Positions 17,929 through 29,005 of a stretch of DNA of 64,000 nt are shown one piece after another. A model generated the notes under the pieces. It was not told the DNA's origin. It did not search any database and worked only from the letters and a program-made list of their open reading frames with translations. A program made the position numbers and the translations under genes. Positions within the stretch are counted from its first letter, which is position 1; each line of letters opens with the position of its first letter. The DNA is from MWEH01 sp964392385. GTDB taxonomy: Bacteria > Bacillota > Clostridia > Christensenellales > DTU072. The stretch covers positions 44,678 through 108,677 of the forward strand of contig CAYMPR010000001.1 in NCBI GenBank assembly GCA_964392385.1, written 5' to 3'.

Positions 17929-20900
17929 ATGACAAGTTCAAAAGTTAAAACATCTATTATTCCCAAAATTACTTATTTTGTCATTTTTCCTCTAGTGGCT
18001 ATTTTGGCTATGGTCCTTTGTTTTTCAATTGTTACATCTCTAAACAATAACTCAATTATCACTGCTGAGGCAATAGACATTTCTGACGGTACTGTTCTAG
18101 CAGGTTATCTTAGAAGCTCTTCTTCAGCGGCTCTAGTTTTGACTAGCAATGTTACTGTTCCGGCTGGATATGCTGCAATCAACTCCAACTTTAGTGGAAG
18201 TTTAGATGGCAATGGTTATACCATTTCTATAACCGGTTCATCAAATCCCGCTTGGGCAAATCAAAACCTAATAACAGGGGTTCTTTCCGCAAATTTAAGC
18301 GGTACGATTAAAAATGTAATAATTAACTACGATGCTAATCATGACTTTAGGTTGGATAATTCTTTGCAAATTACTCCTAATAATTTAACCGCCGCTACTG
18401 ACAATTCATTTACCATAACTGCTGGCATTATCTGCGGAAACTTAACTGAAACCGGTAGAATTGAAAATGTCATTCTAAATACTACCGAGACCTCTGCTCT
18501 TGCGGTAGTTGGCAACGATGCAAATGGTTCGCGAGAGGCAGTTAATAACTGGCTTGGTCAATTTCAATATTATAGATATAGATATTTAGGCGGAGCTGGT
18601 GGTGTAGCTGGAGGTTTTGCGGGCAGAATAACTAGCGGGACAATAAGTGGATGCACTCTTAATAACCAGGGTTTGATATTTGCTAAAGGTCACAACCTAA
18701 ATGTTGGGGAAACAATTTGGTGGGGGGAAAATGAGCAGACAGCAGGCCTTTTCACTATTACTTCTTCGATGCATCCATCGAGAGCAGCAGCTGGAGCATT
18801 GGCAGGAGAAATCCACGCATCCGCCACTAAAGCCGCGACTCTAGTTGAAAACTTACATTTATTGGGAGACGGAAAAGTTTTTGCGATGTTAAGACCTTAT
18901 AGTAATGCTAATTTTAGTCCAGTATATTCAAGTAATATAATAGGTCAACTCGCTGCTTCATCTCCTGCTCCAGTTGTTACAATTGATGGTGTTTTGTATA
19001 AGTCCGCAAACACATCTGCGACCTCAAGAGATACCGGAAGCTATTATGCAGGTACATGGCTTGGTAACAAGAGTGCAGGGACACTAACCATTAAAAACGT
19101 TTATCGAAGAAATGAGACGGCCGATCAATCTCAATACTCTGGTAGAGGAGTAAATACCACCTATGATTTTTCTGGCAGTGGGAGTGCGCCTCAAAAAACG
19201 GCGATAGGATTTAGTTCATTGGCAACTACTGGGATAACTAACGATATTTTTGTTAGAGGCTGGGGTGGTACCCCTGCAGATACTTTAGTTAATATTGCAA
19301 ATGAGATAAAAAACTCCACAATTTTGTTTTATGGCGAAACAGCTAGTTCAGCTTACGGTAGTGCAGATTTTTTAGGCTTTACGGCGAATGGAAACATTCA
19401 ATTACAAGTATCAGCACTAGGCGATAAATATATTTCTGCAATAAAATTTGGACCCAGTGGGACACAGACTACATATAATTCTTACGACAAGGATACTCTT
19501 GCGAATTTAAAGAACTATATTTTTTCAATTGACAAAACAAAAGGTAACTTAAGCGTATATTTCTTCGTGGCAGATACCCAGTCGAGCAATTTATATATGT
19601 CTTTTACTGGATATGAGGGAATCACTCCTTCAAGAACATATGATAGAAGTGGCTTTAGCTTTGCAGGTAGTGCAATGGGCACACCAACTTTAAACAATGG
19701 ATTATGTTGGATTAGCTCTTATAAAGATCCTTCAGGAACACCAAATTCACAATTCAACACTATTGGTGGTAATGGCGTTAAATCAATTAGCACGCATTAT
19801 ATGGCGGGTACTTATGATCTTGCGTTATATAGAATAATTGAAAATGGTCCAGGGACAGAAGATGATACTTATCAAAAGCTCCAACAGGATGAGCCTTATG
19901 GCTCTGATACGCCGGCTGCTCCAAAAACAGTATACATCTTCAAAACAAGCGATTTTAATATGCCCAAAGCAACTATCACGCCGAAATCCGTTACAATATC
20001 TTCTGGTAGCATACCGTTTTCAAAACAATATGATGGTACAACACAGGTTACGGGGTTAATTGTTAATCAACACTATTTATTGGGTGGGTTACTTAGTGCA
20101 GATATAAGCAGTACTAGTATTTCGTTCGATGAAGGGAATAGCTATTTCGCTGATACTAACGGAGTCCCAACATCATCTGTTTCTGAAAACACGGGTGACA
20201 GGAAAGTAATATTGTCTAATTGTGCTGTTCAAAATCCCAATTATACTCTTGATGGCACTCCTCCTATTAATTTAGAGCTAACTGGATGCAGTATAACCAA
20301 AAGAATTGTAGCTGTAGTTTGGCAAATTTACAATAATGGGGGGGATTTAGATATTGGACAGCCATTTCTTTTCCCTTATGATTCTTCAATAAGAGTCCCT
20401 GAACTACGAGTAACTAATCCTGTTGGGGAGGATATTGTAAATGTTTCAGCAAAAACATATCCTAATGCTGATACCTATACTGCTATCGATTGCATTAATG
20501 CAGGAACCTACTATACAGAACCTTTTGGATTAAGTGGGGCAAACTCGTCAAACTATGCTTTACCTAGTGGGACCGCCCTTAAAGCTTACAGGACTCCTTT
20601 CACAATTACTAAAAAGGAGATTTCATTAGACTGGAGCACATCTAAAACATTCGTTTATAATGCAGAAGATAGGAGTTTAGCCTACACTTGTTCTATACAT
20701 AATGCCTCTACGGAAGTTTTCCAAGGAGATAGCATTAACCTTGTTGTTTCATACAGAGATACTATGAATAATATTGTACCTCTTAGAAATGTAGGTTCAT
20801 ATTCCGCAGTTGCATCAAAGTCTGAATTAGGGGGGGAAGATAATTATTACATTAAGTCAGGTAATGATGTTGAAACTGGTCTTACAATTACTCCTTGGTC

Positions 20901-23900
20901 TATTGATTTACGATACTGGACAGGAGAGAATGCAATTGTTCAACAATTACTCTACACTGGAACTAATTATATTGGCTCAGCTGATGGACTTAAAGTTGGA
21001 ATCGATTCTATAGGGACTGAACTAAATAGTTCAAATTTCAATTTAACATACAAAAGAAATGGAGTTCCTGTATCCGAAGTAAAAACAGTAGGGACTTATA
21101 TTGCTACATCAAATATTGTTAATGGTACATCTGGACCGTCTTTATATTATAGTTTAAATTACTCAATTAACCCACTTAAGCTTACTCAGGAATTAGTAGT
21201 AATTCCCAAGATAATAGGGCTTGTTTTTGGAACAACAACTTTTACTTATGATGCAACTTCGAAGAAAGACTCATTTACAGTTAATGTCAATCCTTCTGAT
21301 ATCATATCCGGTGATAGCGTTAATGTAGTAAAAACTTGGGCTGTTGGAGCTACTGTTACAAACGTTGGACAATATGTAGTTAATTTATCACTAACAAACC
21401 CTTCTTATAGTATTAGAACCAGCCCTAATGACCAACAAAAAACAATTACTATTAATCCTTGTAATATATTAAACAACCCCTTGTTTGTAGTTTCAGCTAT
21501 TTCGGCCCAAGAATATACTTTTAGTGCAAGGATACCTGCCCCAGAAGTAAAATACAAAAATGTGGTTTTAATAAAGGATACAGACTACTCGGTTTCTTAT
21601 TCTAACAACATAAATGCAGGAACAGCTAATGTATCTATAGCAGGATTAGGTAATTTTACAAGTAGCGTTTCTACAAGTTTTATAATTAATAAAAAATTGC
21701 TAGAAGTATCCATTTCCGTATCACCAAACTTAATATATAATGCAAAATCAAGAGTTTCCGATATATCTGCAACTCTAATTGGCGTATACTCAGGAGATAC
21801 TGCGCCACTATTAGCATATGATTTTTATGATGCAGCAAATTCTTTAACTACTCCTATTAAAGCAGGGAGCTATAAGGTTATTGTTAAATTCCCTGAAAGT
21901 AACTATAGGATGCCTCTCGAATCAATTAGGACTAGAAATTTCAATATTGCTCAAAAAGAGATTGGTATTACTTTTTCCGGTTATTCTGAACTTATTTTCA
22001 ATAATACTAATCTTACGATTTCAGTTGAATTTCAAGAGAACAAGACTTTTTGTCCTGAGGATTCTGGAAATATTTCACTACAACAAGACCACTACTTTGG
22101 TCCTATTGGGTCTCAACAACCAATAATGAACATTAAAAACGCAGGATTATATCAAACCATTGTTTCTCTCCAAGGTTCTGTGAAAGATAACTATAAGATT
22201 ACATCAAGTAATATCCCTGGTTCGATTGAATCTAATTGTTATAAACTATCATTTTCAGTAGCTAAAAAGCCTATTAAGGTTGTTTTTTCTAATAACACAG
22301 TTGATTTCAACAATACTGATCAGAAAATTACCTACGAAGCAGTAACTGGCTACGCTCCTCTTGGGGGTGATACTTTAAATTCTATTTGTCAAGTTTTGTA
22401 TTCCAAAGGAGATTATACTTCATATAATGGTGCAAAAAACGCAGGAGTATATTCTGTCGCCATATCGGCATTTAATGCAAATTATATTGTTATTGAAACC
22501 TCTCCAGCTCAGCCACTTTTTACTATTAACAAAAAGCTGATTAAGATGTATTTAACTATAAATGGGCAACCTCTTTTAGAAAATGAAGAGTTTATTTATG
22601 GTGGTCAAAGCCAAAACATCGGAAGTCAAATAGGTTTTGCCTATAGGTCGGGATTTACACCTGTAACTGGAGACAATGTCGCTAGCCAAGAATCTTTTGT
22701 TACTAAATCTTTATATCGAGGAGATACTAAAATTGAGGGAGCTTATAATGTTAGAAATGATTATCGCGTATCGATTGAACTAGGGACTATTGCTGTTAAT
22801 TATTCTCTTGTAAGAACAATTGTAATTCCCGAAGAAGATAGCGTTCTAGAGAGAAATTTCTCAATCAAACCTAGACCTATTAGAATAGTAACAATACAAA
22901 GCGATGTTGAGTATACTGGTTTTACTAGCTCTTCCATTCAATCAGGGCTTGCAAATGGAGATGGGTATATTGCTGACCTTTCTACTCCCTCGGGAATAGT
23001 AAGTGGGGAATCAGTTTCGCTTCAAACATATGTTTATGCATTTACTCCTAAAGACAATAATGGTCAATCCTTGCCAGAAATAACTTATCTCGCTAGCGAA
23101 AGACTGACATTTAAAGATAGGGGGATATATAAAACTAGATGTATAATTAGCGGCCAATCTAACTATTACATATACACTAGTGAGACTATTTCAAATGAGC
23201 ATTCTTTCGAGGTTTTCCCTAAAGAAATTACTTTTGTCCCGAAAAACATATCTAAAACTTTTGGGGATGGTGATCCAACTGCACTCTTTAGTATTAGTGT
23301 TCCTGGAGTTGGTGATGATGGGGATATTTTAGCTACTCTTACACGTAATTCTGGAGAAAACGTTGGGCAATATAGTTACTTAGGAATATCATATTTAGGA
23401 AGCTCTAATTATTCAGTTCAATTAAATTTAAATGCTAGAGATAATGAAGGAGAACTGTATAAATTTACTATCCTAATGAGAGAATACCAATTAACTCCTA
23501 GAAGTTTTACTATTGAATGGAATCCGATTGAACCAACAATTGAACTAAAAGAAACTATAGAAATAGTAACGGTTACACAGGACACAATTTACATTGAAAT
23601 TGAATATACTCGGACCGGCTCAGCTATACCTGATGCGGGGGTATATGATTTTAGTAAACTTACTGAATCTCCCGATAATCCCAACGTAAATGTTGTTTTT
23701 GCAGGTGCAAATGGTGATTCAGCCAAAGGTAAATTCATCGTACTTGGCCGCCCAGTAGAGATCAAAATCAAGGATTTTGAAAAAACATATGATGAGCCTG
23801 ATCCGTCATTTTATAATCCACAAAACTTCTCCGTTACTATTACGGATCTGCCGCAATCAATTCAAAATTTATATAATTCGGACCCTGAAAACTTTAATTG

Positions 23901-26259
23901 GAGTCAATTAATATATGTAAATAGAGCACCCGGGGAAGTTTATATGCCAAATGGTTATAATTTGACATATTCATTTATTGGGGAAGAAGCCAAGAATTAT
24001 AGACCTGTCATTTTGGATTTCCTCTCAGGAGAACCAAAGTTATCTACTAAACTGATGATTAATCGTTATGAGGTTTCTATTGGCGAATTACAATTATTGG
24101 TAACTATTGAAAAAGATTATGATGGTAATAATAGAATTAACAAAAATTTGGTTACATTAACTACAGCAAGCAGAAATGAATTATATGCAAAAAATCCTAA
24201 GCTATTTCAAAAAGGTTTTGCACCTTCCGCTAGATTTGCCTCGAGCGATTTAGGCGAAGGGGATAGCGATGCGGCGATTAACAAGAGAGTATATGTTTCA
24301 TTTAGTGTTTTTGAAGAGTACCAAAGAAATTATATTTTACCTCAAGAATTTTTATATAGCACAGAAGGCATCATTAAAAAAATTATTATTCCTGTCACTA
24401 TGGATGTGGATAATTCTACAGGTAAAAGTTCCTTAACATACGGTGATTCTCCTTCGGTTATAGCTAAGTATTCAAATATAGAAAGATTACTTCAACAAGG
24501 TAATCCAAACTACAAAATATATATTAACTATGGGAAGCTAGGCAATTCATATACATATTTTGTTGGAAGCGATTCCCCATCAACTCTTGGAGTTGATATT
24601 AGGACAGTATATTCCGATCAGTCTGAAGTTAGCAGCACTAACATAAGAGATGTAGGATATCACAGTATCTATCTAACAAACGCAACAACAAATAATTATA
24701 TTATTAAGACGGATTATGTAGCCGAAGAGATAAATAGCCCAAGTAGTAGTACATCTATAGAGTATTCTAAAAAGCTCATCTCAATTGTTTCAAGTGGCAA
24801 GGCATTTAAAAAGCCTGTCGATAACACTTATGATGCAACTTTAGACTTATCGCACTATAATATAGTTGGGATATTGAATAAAGATCAAGGGACTGTAAGT
24901 ATCACATACGAGACAGCACTTCAATCAATATTAGTTGGCTCTACGCAAGTAAGTATGACTTCGATTGAGCTGACAGGTTCAAGGAGTTTTAATTACTTAT
25001 TAGGTAATAATAGCCTAACGATTCCAGCGAATATTTTGTCTCTTGCTAGTGTCTCTCTACCTTTGCCAATAGAAAGAGAATTCAATAATCAACAGTATTA
25101 TATTTCTCCTATTATTAATTCATATTTAAGTGGTGCTACTTTAAAGATTAATGGCCAAGTTTTATATGAAGGCACTACCGGGATGCAGCTCGATGGTGAA
25201 GGGACAACCATAAATATCCAGATATATTACACTGGACTATCTGGTGGCTATTATCCAAAAACTATGACGCCACCGAAAGATGCAGGGTTATATAGTGTTA
25301 CATGTAATATCACTAATGATGGAGAAGGTTATGTTAAAGTCGATGCAGCGACCACGACTTTAAAAATTAATAAAGTTACGCCAACAATTACACTATCAGG
25401 AAGATTTAGACAAGAATATGGAAGTTTTACTCCATTATTAGCATCTGTTATTGCCCCTGGATTAAGCGAAAGTTTGGATGTTGATTACTCTTTCGAAAAT
25501 AATGGTGTTTTACCACAATTCCCGAAAGCTGGGACTCATAGTGTTAGCGTAATTTATACTCCTCCTAAAACATATCCTATTAACTATAACCCAGTTAACA
25601 AGACTGGCGAATTAAGAATAATTCCTAAACAAATACAAGTCAGCATTACTGGTTTCCAACAAGGATTTGTATATAATGGACAAAACAGATTACAGGAAGT
25701 TCAAATTGAATTCTCTGGTATAGTAGAAGGTGACAATTGTATACCTGTAGTATCAGTTAACGGTCAAAATGAAATTTTAGAGATTATTAATGCTGGGACT
25801 TATCTTATCGATGTTTCTCCATCAAATGATAGTTATGTAATAATTGGGACAAGCTCTGTTTACTTGACAATCAACAAAGCACAATTAAAAGTAAAGGCTA
25901 TAGTTGGCCAAACCAATGCAGGCCAGTTCCCCGATTATTCCATAGAGTATGAAGGATTTCAAGGTGAAGATTCACCTGACAAACTACTTTCTCAACCTGG
26001 GCTCAATTTATTGGGAAATAGTGTTGGGACAAATACTGCAATGCCCAAGGGCGGAAGTGACCCTAACTATGAGTATGAATTCATTCCTTCTACGTATGAA
26101 GTTGTTTACACAAGTCCTAATGATAGTAGTTCCAACTTTACAATGTATTACATCATAGCAGGTATATTAGGTGGTATAATTATAATATTCTTAGTTTCAT
26201 TCTTCGGTAAAAAGTTGATGCTTAAGAACATGTATAAATCTATGAAAAAGAAAGCTTAA
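17929..26259 (+). CDS. giant cell-surface protein with about 21 MBG/YDG-type repeats and C-terminal membrane anchor
   Basis: 2776 aa. A signal-like hydrophobic stretch lies at about 17-40. Residues 50-480 look like a beta-helix (SLDGNGYTISITG, AGGFAGRITSGTISGCTL). From about 690 to 2730 come about 21 modules of 80-100 aa, each opening with a linker such as FTITKKEISL, FIINKKLLEV or LTINKAQLKV and holding phrases like KQYDGTT, FVYNAE, AGTYxxxV: the MBG/YDG/Ig-like fold family of surface adhesins. One helix at about 2741-2763 followed by KKLMLKNMYKSMKKKA anchors it; no LPXTG. ATG 17929 is chosen for its AAGGGAG at 6 nt, over TTG 17926. The gene sits alone between scpB and rluB, with its own promoter, and probably works in adhesion or as a cell-surface stalk; the ligand is unknown. 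Confidence 0.85.
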   Translation: MTSSKVKTSIIPKITYFVIFPLVAILAMVLCFSIVTSLNNNSIITAEAIDISDGTVLAGYLRSSSSAALVLTSNVTVPAGYAAINSNFSGSLDGNGYTISITGSSNPAWANQNLITGVLSANLSGTIKNVIINYDANHDFRLDNSLQITPNNLTAATDNSFTITAGIICGNLTETGRIENVILNTTETSALAVVGNDANGSREAVNNWLGQFQYYRYRYLGGAGGVAGGFAGRITSGTISGCTLNNQGLIFAKGHNLNVGETIWWGENEQTAGLFTITSSMHPSRAAAGALAGEIHASATKAATLVENLHLLGDGKVFAMLRPYSNANFSPVYSSNIIGQLAASSPAPVVTIDGVLYKSANTSATSRDTGSYYAGTWLGNKSAGTLTIKNVYRRNETADQSQYSGRGVNTTYDFSGSGSAPQKTAIGFSSLATTGITNDIFVRGWGGTPADTLVNIANEIKNSTILFYGETASSAYGSADFLGFTANGNIQLQVSALGDKYISAIKFGPSGTQTTYNSYDKDTLANLKNYIFSIDKTKGNLSVYFFVADTQSSNLYMSFTGYEGITPSRTYDRSGFSFAGSAMGTPTLNNGLCWISSYKDPSGTPNSQFNTIGGNGVKSISTHYMAGTYDLALYRIIENGPGTEDDTYQKLQQDEPYGSDTPAAPKTVYIFKTSDFNMPKATITPKSVTISSGSIPFSKQYDGTTQVTGLIVNQHYLLGGLLSADISSTSISFDEGNSYFADTNGVPTSSVSENTGDRKVILSNCAVQNPNYTLDGTPPINLELTGCSITKRIVAVVWQIYNNGGDLDIGQPFLFPYDSSIRVPELRVTNPVGEDIVNVSAKTYPNADTYTAIDCINAGTYYTEPFGLSGANSSNYALPSGTALKAYRTPFTITKKEISLDWSTSKTFVYNAEDRSLAYTCSIHNASTEVFQGDSINLVVSYRDTMNNIVPLRNVGSYSAVASKSELGGEDNYYIKSGNDVETGLTITPWSIDLRYWTGENAIVQQLLYTGTNYIGSADGLKVGIDSIGTELNSSNFNLTYKRNGVPVSEVKTVGTYIATSNIVNGTSGPSLYYSLNYSINPLKLTQELVVIPKIIGLVFGTTTFTYDATSKKDSFTVNVNPSDIISGDSVNVVKTWAVGATVTNVGQYVVNLSLTNPSYSIRTSPNDQQKTITINPCNILNNPLFVVSAISAQEYTFSARIPAPEVKYKNVVLIKDTDYSVSYSNNINAGTANVSIAGLGNFTSSVSTSFIINKKLLEVSISVSPNLIYNAKSRVSDISATLIGVYSGDTAPLLAYDFYDAANSLTTPIKAGSYKVIVKFPESNYRMPLESIRTRNFNIAQKEIGITFSGYSELIFNNTNLTISVEFQENKTFCPEDSGNISLQQDHYFGPIGSQQPIMNIKNAGLYQTIVSLQGSVKDNYKITSSNIPGSIESNCYKLSFSVAKKPIKVVFSNNTVDFNNTDQKITYEAVTGYAPLGGDTLNSICQVLYSKGDYTSYNGAKNAGVYSVAISAFNANYIVIETSPAQPLFTINKKLIKMYLTINGQPLLENEEFIYGGQSQNIGSQIGFAYRSGFTPVTGDNVASQESFVTKSLYRGDTKIEGAYNVRNDYRVSIELGTIAVNYSLVRTIVIPEEDSVLERNFSIKPRPIRIVTIQSDVEYTGFTSSSIQSGLANGDGYIADLSTPSGIVSGESVSLQTYVYAFTPKDNNGQSLPEITYLASERLTFKDRGIYKTRCIISGQSNYYIYTSETISNEHSFEVFPKEITFVPKNISKTFGDGDPTALFSISVPGVGDDGDILATLTRNSGENVGQYSYLGISYLGSSNYSVQLNLNARDNEGELYKFTILMREYQLTPRSFTIEWNPIEPTIELKETIEIVTVTQDTIYIEIEYTRTGSAIPDAGVYDFSKLTESPDNPNVNVVFAGANGDSAKGKFIVLGRPVEIKIKDFEKTYDEPDPSFYNPQNFSVTITDLPQSIQNLYNSDPENFNWSQLIYVNRAPGEVYMPNGYNLTYSFIGEEAKNYRPVILDFLSGEPKLSTKLMINRYEVSIGELQLLVTIEKDYDGNNRINKNLVTLTTASRNELYAKNPKLFQKGFAPSARFASSDLGEGDSDAAINKRVYVSFSVFEEYQRNYILPQEFLYSTEGIIKKIIIPVTMDVDNSTGKSSLTYGDSPSVIAKYSNIERLLQQGNPNYKIYINYGKLGNSYTYFVGSDSPSTLGVDIRTVYSDQSEVSSTNIRDVGYHSIYLTNATTNNYIIKTDYVAEEINSPSSSTSIEYSKKLISIVSSGKAFKKPVDNTYDATLDLSHYNIVGILNKDQGTVSITYETALQSILVGSTQVSMTSIELTGSRSFNYLLGNNSLTIPANILSLASVSLPLPIEREFNNQQYYISPIINSYLSGATLKINGQVLYEGTTGMQLDGEGTTINIQIYYTGLSGGYYPKTMTPPKDAGLYSVTCNITNDGEGYVKVDAATTTLKINKVTPTITLSGRFRQEYGSFTPLLASVIAPGLSESLDVDYSFENNGVLPQFPKAGTHSVSVIYTPPKTYPINYNPVNKTGELRIIPKQIQVSITGFQQGFVYNGQNRLQEVQIEFSGIVEGDNCIPVVSVNGQNEILEIINAGTYLIDVSPSNDSYVIIGTSSVYLTINKAQLKVKAIVGQTNAGQFPDYSIEYEGFQGEDSPDKLLSQPGLNLLGNSVGTNTAMPKGGSDPNYEYEFIPSTYEVVYTSPNDSSSNFTMYYIIAGILGGIIIIFLVSFFGKKLMLKNMYKSMKKKA

Positions 26260-26285
26260 TTCTTAAGGTTAATTTTGGAGGATAA

Positions 26286-27008
26286 ATGAGACTTAATAAA
26301 TACATAGCTCAGTGTGGCTTTTCTTCTAGGCGAAAAGCTGATGAATATATTGTTAAAGGTGCAGTAAAAGTTAATAATGAAGTTATTAAAGAACTTGGCT
26401 ACCAAGTTGATGCTGAGAAAGATAAAGTTACTATCGATAATAACCCCATTAATATTCAAACTGAATTTTTTACCTATATAATTTTTCATAAGCCTAAAGG
26501 TTGTATTTGTTCTGCTTCAGATGATAGGAAAAGAAAGACCATTTTTGATTATATAGATTTTCCAAATGTAAGACTTTTTTCAGTTGGAAGACTTGATTAT
26601 AACACTGAGGGCTTATTGTTATTAACTAATGACGGAGATCTAGCAAACAAGTTAATGCACCCCTCATATGAAATCGAAAAAAGATATATTGTAAAAATTA
26701 ATTCACAAATTAAGGAAAGTGAGTTAGCAACTATAAGAAAAGGTGTTACCCTTGAAGATGGATACAAAACACTACCGGCTAAAGTAAGAGTATTGCAAAA
26801 ATTAAAGGATGCAACAAAACTTGAAGTCACAATAAAAGAAGGGAAATATCGGCAAATTCATAGAATGTTTGATGCGGTGCAAAAAGAAGTAATATTTTTA
26901 AAAAGAGTTGATTATGGCCCTTTGCATCTTGGCGGTGTACCTAGAGGTGGATATAGAGAATTAAATCAATTTGAAATTGATTCCATTAAATCATATGTTG
27001 GAGAATAA
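26286..27008 (+). CDS. rluB: RsuA/RluB-family rRNA pseudouridine synthase
   Basis: 240 aa. S4 domain at about 1-60 (MRLNKYIAQCGFSSRRKADEYI), then the synthase domain with GRLDYNTEGLLLLTNDG, whose Asp is catalytic, and KEGKYRQIHRMFDAV. Modifies 23S rRNA (RluB class by closest resemblance; RsuA or RluF not excluded). TTGGAGG precedes the ATG. In many Bacillota rluB lies just after scpAB; here the giant surface gene separates them, so it looks inserted into that block. Confidence 0.9.
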   Translation: MRLNKYIAQCGFSSRRKADEYIVKGAVKVNNEVIKELGYQVDAEKDKVTIDNNPINIQTEFFTYIIFHKPKGCICSASDDRKRKTIFDYIDFPNVRLFSVGRLDYNTEGLLLLTNDGDLANKLMHPSYEIEKRYIVKINSQIKESELATIRKGVTLEDGYKTLPAKVRVLQKLKDATKLEVTIKEGKYRQIHRMFDAVQKEVIFLKRVDYGPLHLGGVPRGGYRELNQFEIDSIKSYVGE

Positions 27009-27013
27009 AGGCC

Positions 27014-27772
27014 ATGCACATCCTTTTAGTTAATGATGACGGATATAATTCAGCAGGTATAGTATTACTTGCAAAAGCACTTTCAAAAACCAATAGAATT
27101 ACTGTCGTAGCGCCACATAAATGCAATAGTGGGATGTCTCATGCAACTACATTTAATAAAAATATTTATGTAGAGGAAATTACTATATTCCCATATTTGT
27201 GTTATTCAATAACTGGAACACCTTCAGATTGTGTAAAAATTGGCTTGGAAATACTTTCTGGAGATAGACCTGATCTAGTTATTTCAGGTGTAAATACTGA
27301 TTATAACATCGGAACAGATGTTGTATATTCTGGTACTGCCAATGCAGCGCTTGAAGCAACTTTAAATGGAATACCGGCAATAGCCGTATCAACAAAAATT
27401 TCAAAAGAAGAAGATTTCGAATATGTCGTAAATTATTTCGTGAATAATTTTTGTTTTTACAACCAACTTGTTTCTAAAGAATATGCTATTAACATTAACA
27501 TTAATACAGAATCAATAGGTAATATTTCTCACAAAATTACTCCCTTAGGAAAACGAAATTTTTGTGATATATATTTAATTGATAATTATTCCCCTAAAGG
27601 CGTTTCTTATACATTAATTGGAAATCCTATTAAAGTTGTTAATAATGATGATTGTGATGTCGAATGGATAATTAAAGGATATGCAACAATTACGCCTCTT
27701 TCAGTTGATTTAACGTGTGATTGGGCCCTTAAATTACTTTCTTCCCAAAAGAAGGGTGAGATTAATATATGA
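27014..27772 (+). CDS. surE: 5'/3'-nucleotidase SurE
   Basis: 252 aa survival-protein phosphatase on nucleoside monophosphates. Metal site in LLVNDDGYNSAGI; further signatures TGTPSDCVKIGLEI, ISGVNTDYNIGTDVVYSGT and NAALEATLNGIPAIAVS. It starts five nt after rluB and overlaps the flavoprotein gene by 4 nt (ATGA), so the run rluB-surE-flavoprotein is one operon. Confidence 0.93.
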   Translation: MHILLVNDDGYNSAGIVLLAKALSKTNRITVVAPHKCNSGMSHATTFNKNIYVEEITIFPYLCYSITGTPSDCVKIGLEILSGDRPDLVISGVNTDYNIGTDVVYSGTANAALEATLNGIPAIAVSTKISKEEDFEYVVNYFVNNFCFYNQLVSKEYAINININTESIGNISHKITPLGKRNFCDIYLIDNYSPKGVSYTLIGNPIKVVNNDDCDVEWIIKGYATITPLSVDLTCDWALKLLSSQKKGEINI

Positions 27773-28989
27773 GAGTCATAATTGTAGGCGGAGGTCCAGC
27801 TGGGATGATGGCAGCAATTACTGCTGCAAAAAATGGTAATACTGTAACACTAATAGAGAAAAACTTAAAACTTGGTAGAAAACTTTATATTACGGGCAAG
27901 GGAAGATGTAATTTCACTAATATTAGAACTGATTACATGGAAAACATTGTTAATAATCCTAAGTTTGCTTATAGTGCTCTTGCTAAGTTTTCACCTCAAG
28001 ATTGCATAACGTTTTTCGAATCTTTAGGAGTAAAGACTAAGGTGGAAAGAGGGGGAAGAGTTTTTCCACAAAGTGACAAAAGTTCAGATATTATTGATGC
28101 ACTTTACAATGAGATAAAAAAATTAAAAATTAACTTATTGTTTGGTAGCGAAGTTTCAGAGTTAAAATTAGAAAACGGGAAAATCACAGGGGTTATTGTA
28201 GGAGAAAAGACTATATATTGTGACTACGTAATATTAGCAACAGGAGGTAAATCTTATCCTTTAACTGGTTCAGATGGTTTTGGTCTACAAGTTGCACAAA
28301 AGATTAATATTGACTATACCGAATTTAGACCTGGGTTGTGCCCTATTATACTAGATGAAGATATTAAATTACCCGAAGGCGTAAGTTTAATAAACATTAA
28401 AGCTTCTATAATTGATGAAAACAATAAGATTATAGCTAGTGAATTTGGGGAAATGGTTTTCACGGAAGAGGGGGTTTCAGGCCCAATTATTTTAACTTTA
28501 TCTTCAAAAATAAATAAAATAAAAAATATCAATCGATTATCATTAGCATTGGATTTAAAGCCAGCTTTAAGCCTGGATATACTAGAAGAAAGACTTTTGA
28601 GAGAGTTTTCTAATAATTTAAACAAAAGCATTAAAAGTATTTTAAGGTTACTTATGCCGGAAAAAATGACTACAATTGTTTTAGAAAAGTCACAAATTAA
28701 CCCAGAAACAAAAATTAATTCAATTACTAAAGAAGAAAGAATTAATTTAACAAATACAATAAAAAATCTAACATTTAACATTGCAGCACTTGAAACGATA
28801 GATAAAGCGATCGTTTCTTCTGGAGGTATTTCGGTTAAAGAGATTAACCCCAATACTATGGCTAGCAAAAAATACCCGAATTTATTTTTTGCTGGTGAGC
28901 TTATAGACATTGATGCTCTTACTGGAGGATATAACATTCAGCTTGCCTTATCAACAGGTTTTTTAGCTGGTAAATCAATAAATAATTAG
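27769..28989 (+). CDS. FAD-dependent oxidoreductase, HI0933/YhiN-BaiN family
   Basis: 406 aa. FAD-binding Rossmann start VGGGPAGMMAAITAAKNG, then KLYITGKGRCNFTNI (family hallmark), VILATGGKSYPLTGSDG, and C-terminal FFAGELIDIDALTGGYNIQLALSTG. Homologues are widely conserved flavoproteins; one member (BaiN) acts in bile-acid dehydroxylation, but most have unknown substrates, so no reaction is assigned. It overlaps surE by ATGA and is followed by cmk after 16 nt. Confidence 0.88.
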   Translation: MRVIIVGGGPAGMMAAITAAKNGNTVTLIEKNLKLGRKLYITGKGRCNFTNIRTDYMENIVNNPKFAYSALAKFSPQDCITFFESLGVKTKVERGGRVFPQSDKSSDIIDALYNEIKKLKINLLFGSEVSELKLENGKITGVIVGEKTIYCDYVILATGGKSYPLTGSDGFGLQVAQKINIDYTEFRPGLCPIILDEDIKLPEGVSLINIKASIIDENNKIIASEFGEMVFTEEGVSGPIILTLSSKINKIKNINRLSLALDLKPALSLDILEERLLREFSNNLNKSIKSILRLLMPEKMTTIVLEKSQINPETKINSITKEERINLTNTIKNLTFNIAALETIDKAIVSSGGISVKEINPNTMASKKYPNLFFAGELIDIDALTGGYNIQLALSTGFLAGKSINN

Positions 28990-29005
28990 TGAGGAGAATA
29001 ATATT

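Noticed and set aside
28314..28937. 207-aa minus-strand ORF inside the flavoprotein gene
   Set aside because: Antisense shadow of a conserved coding region.
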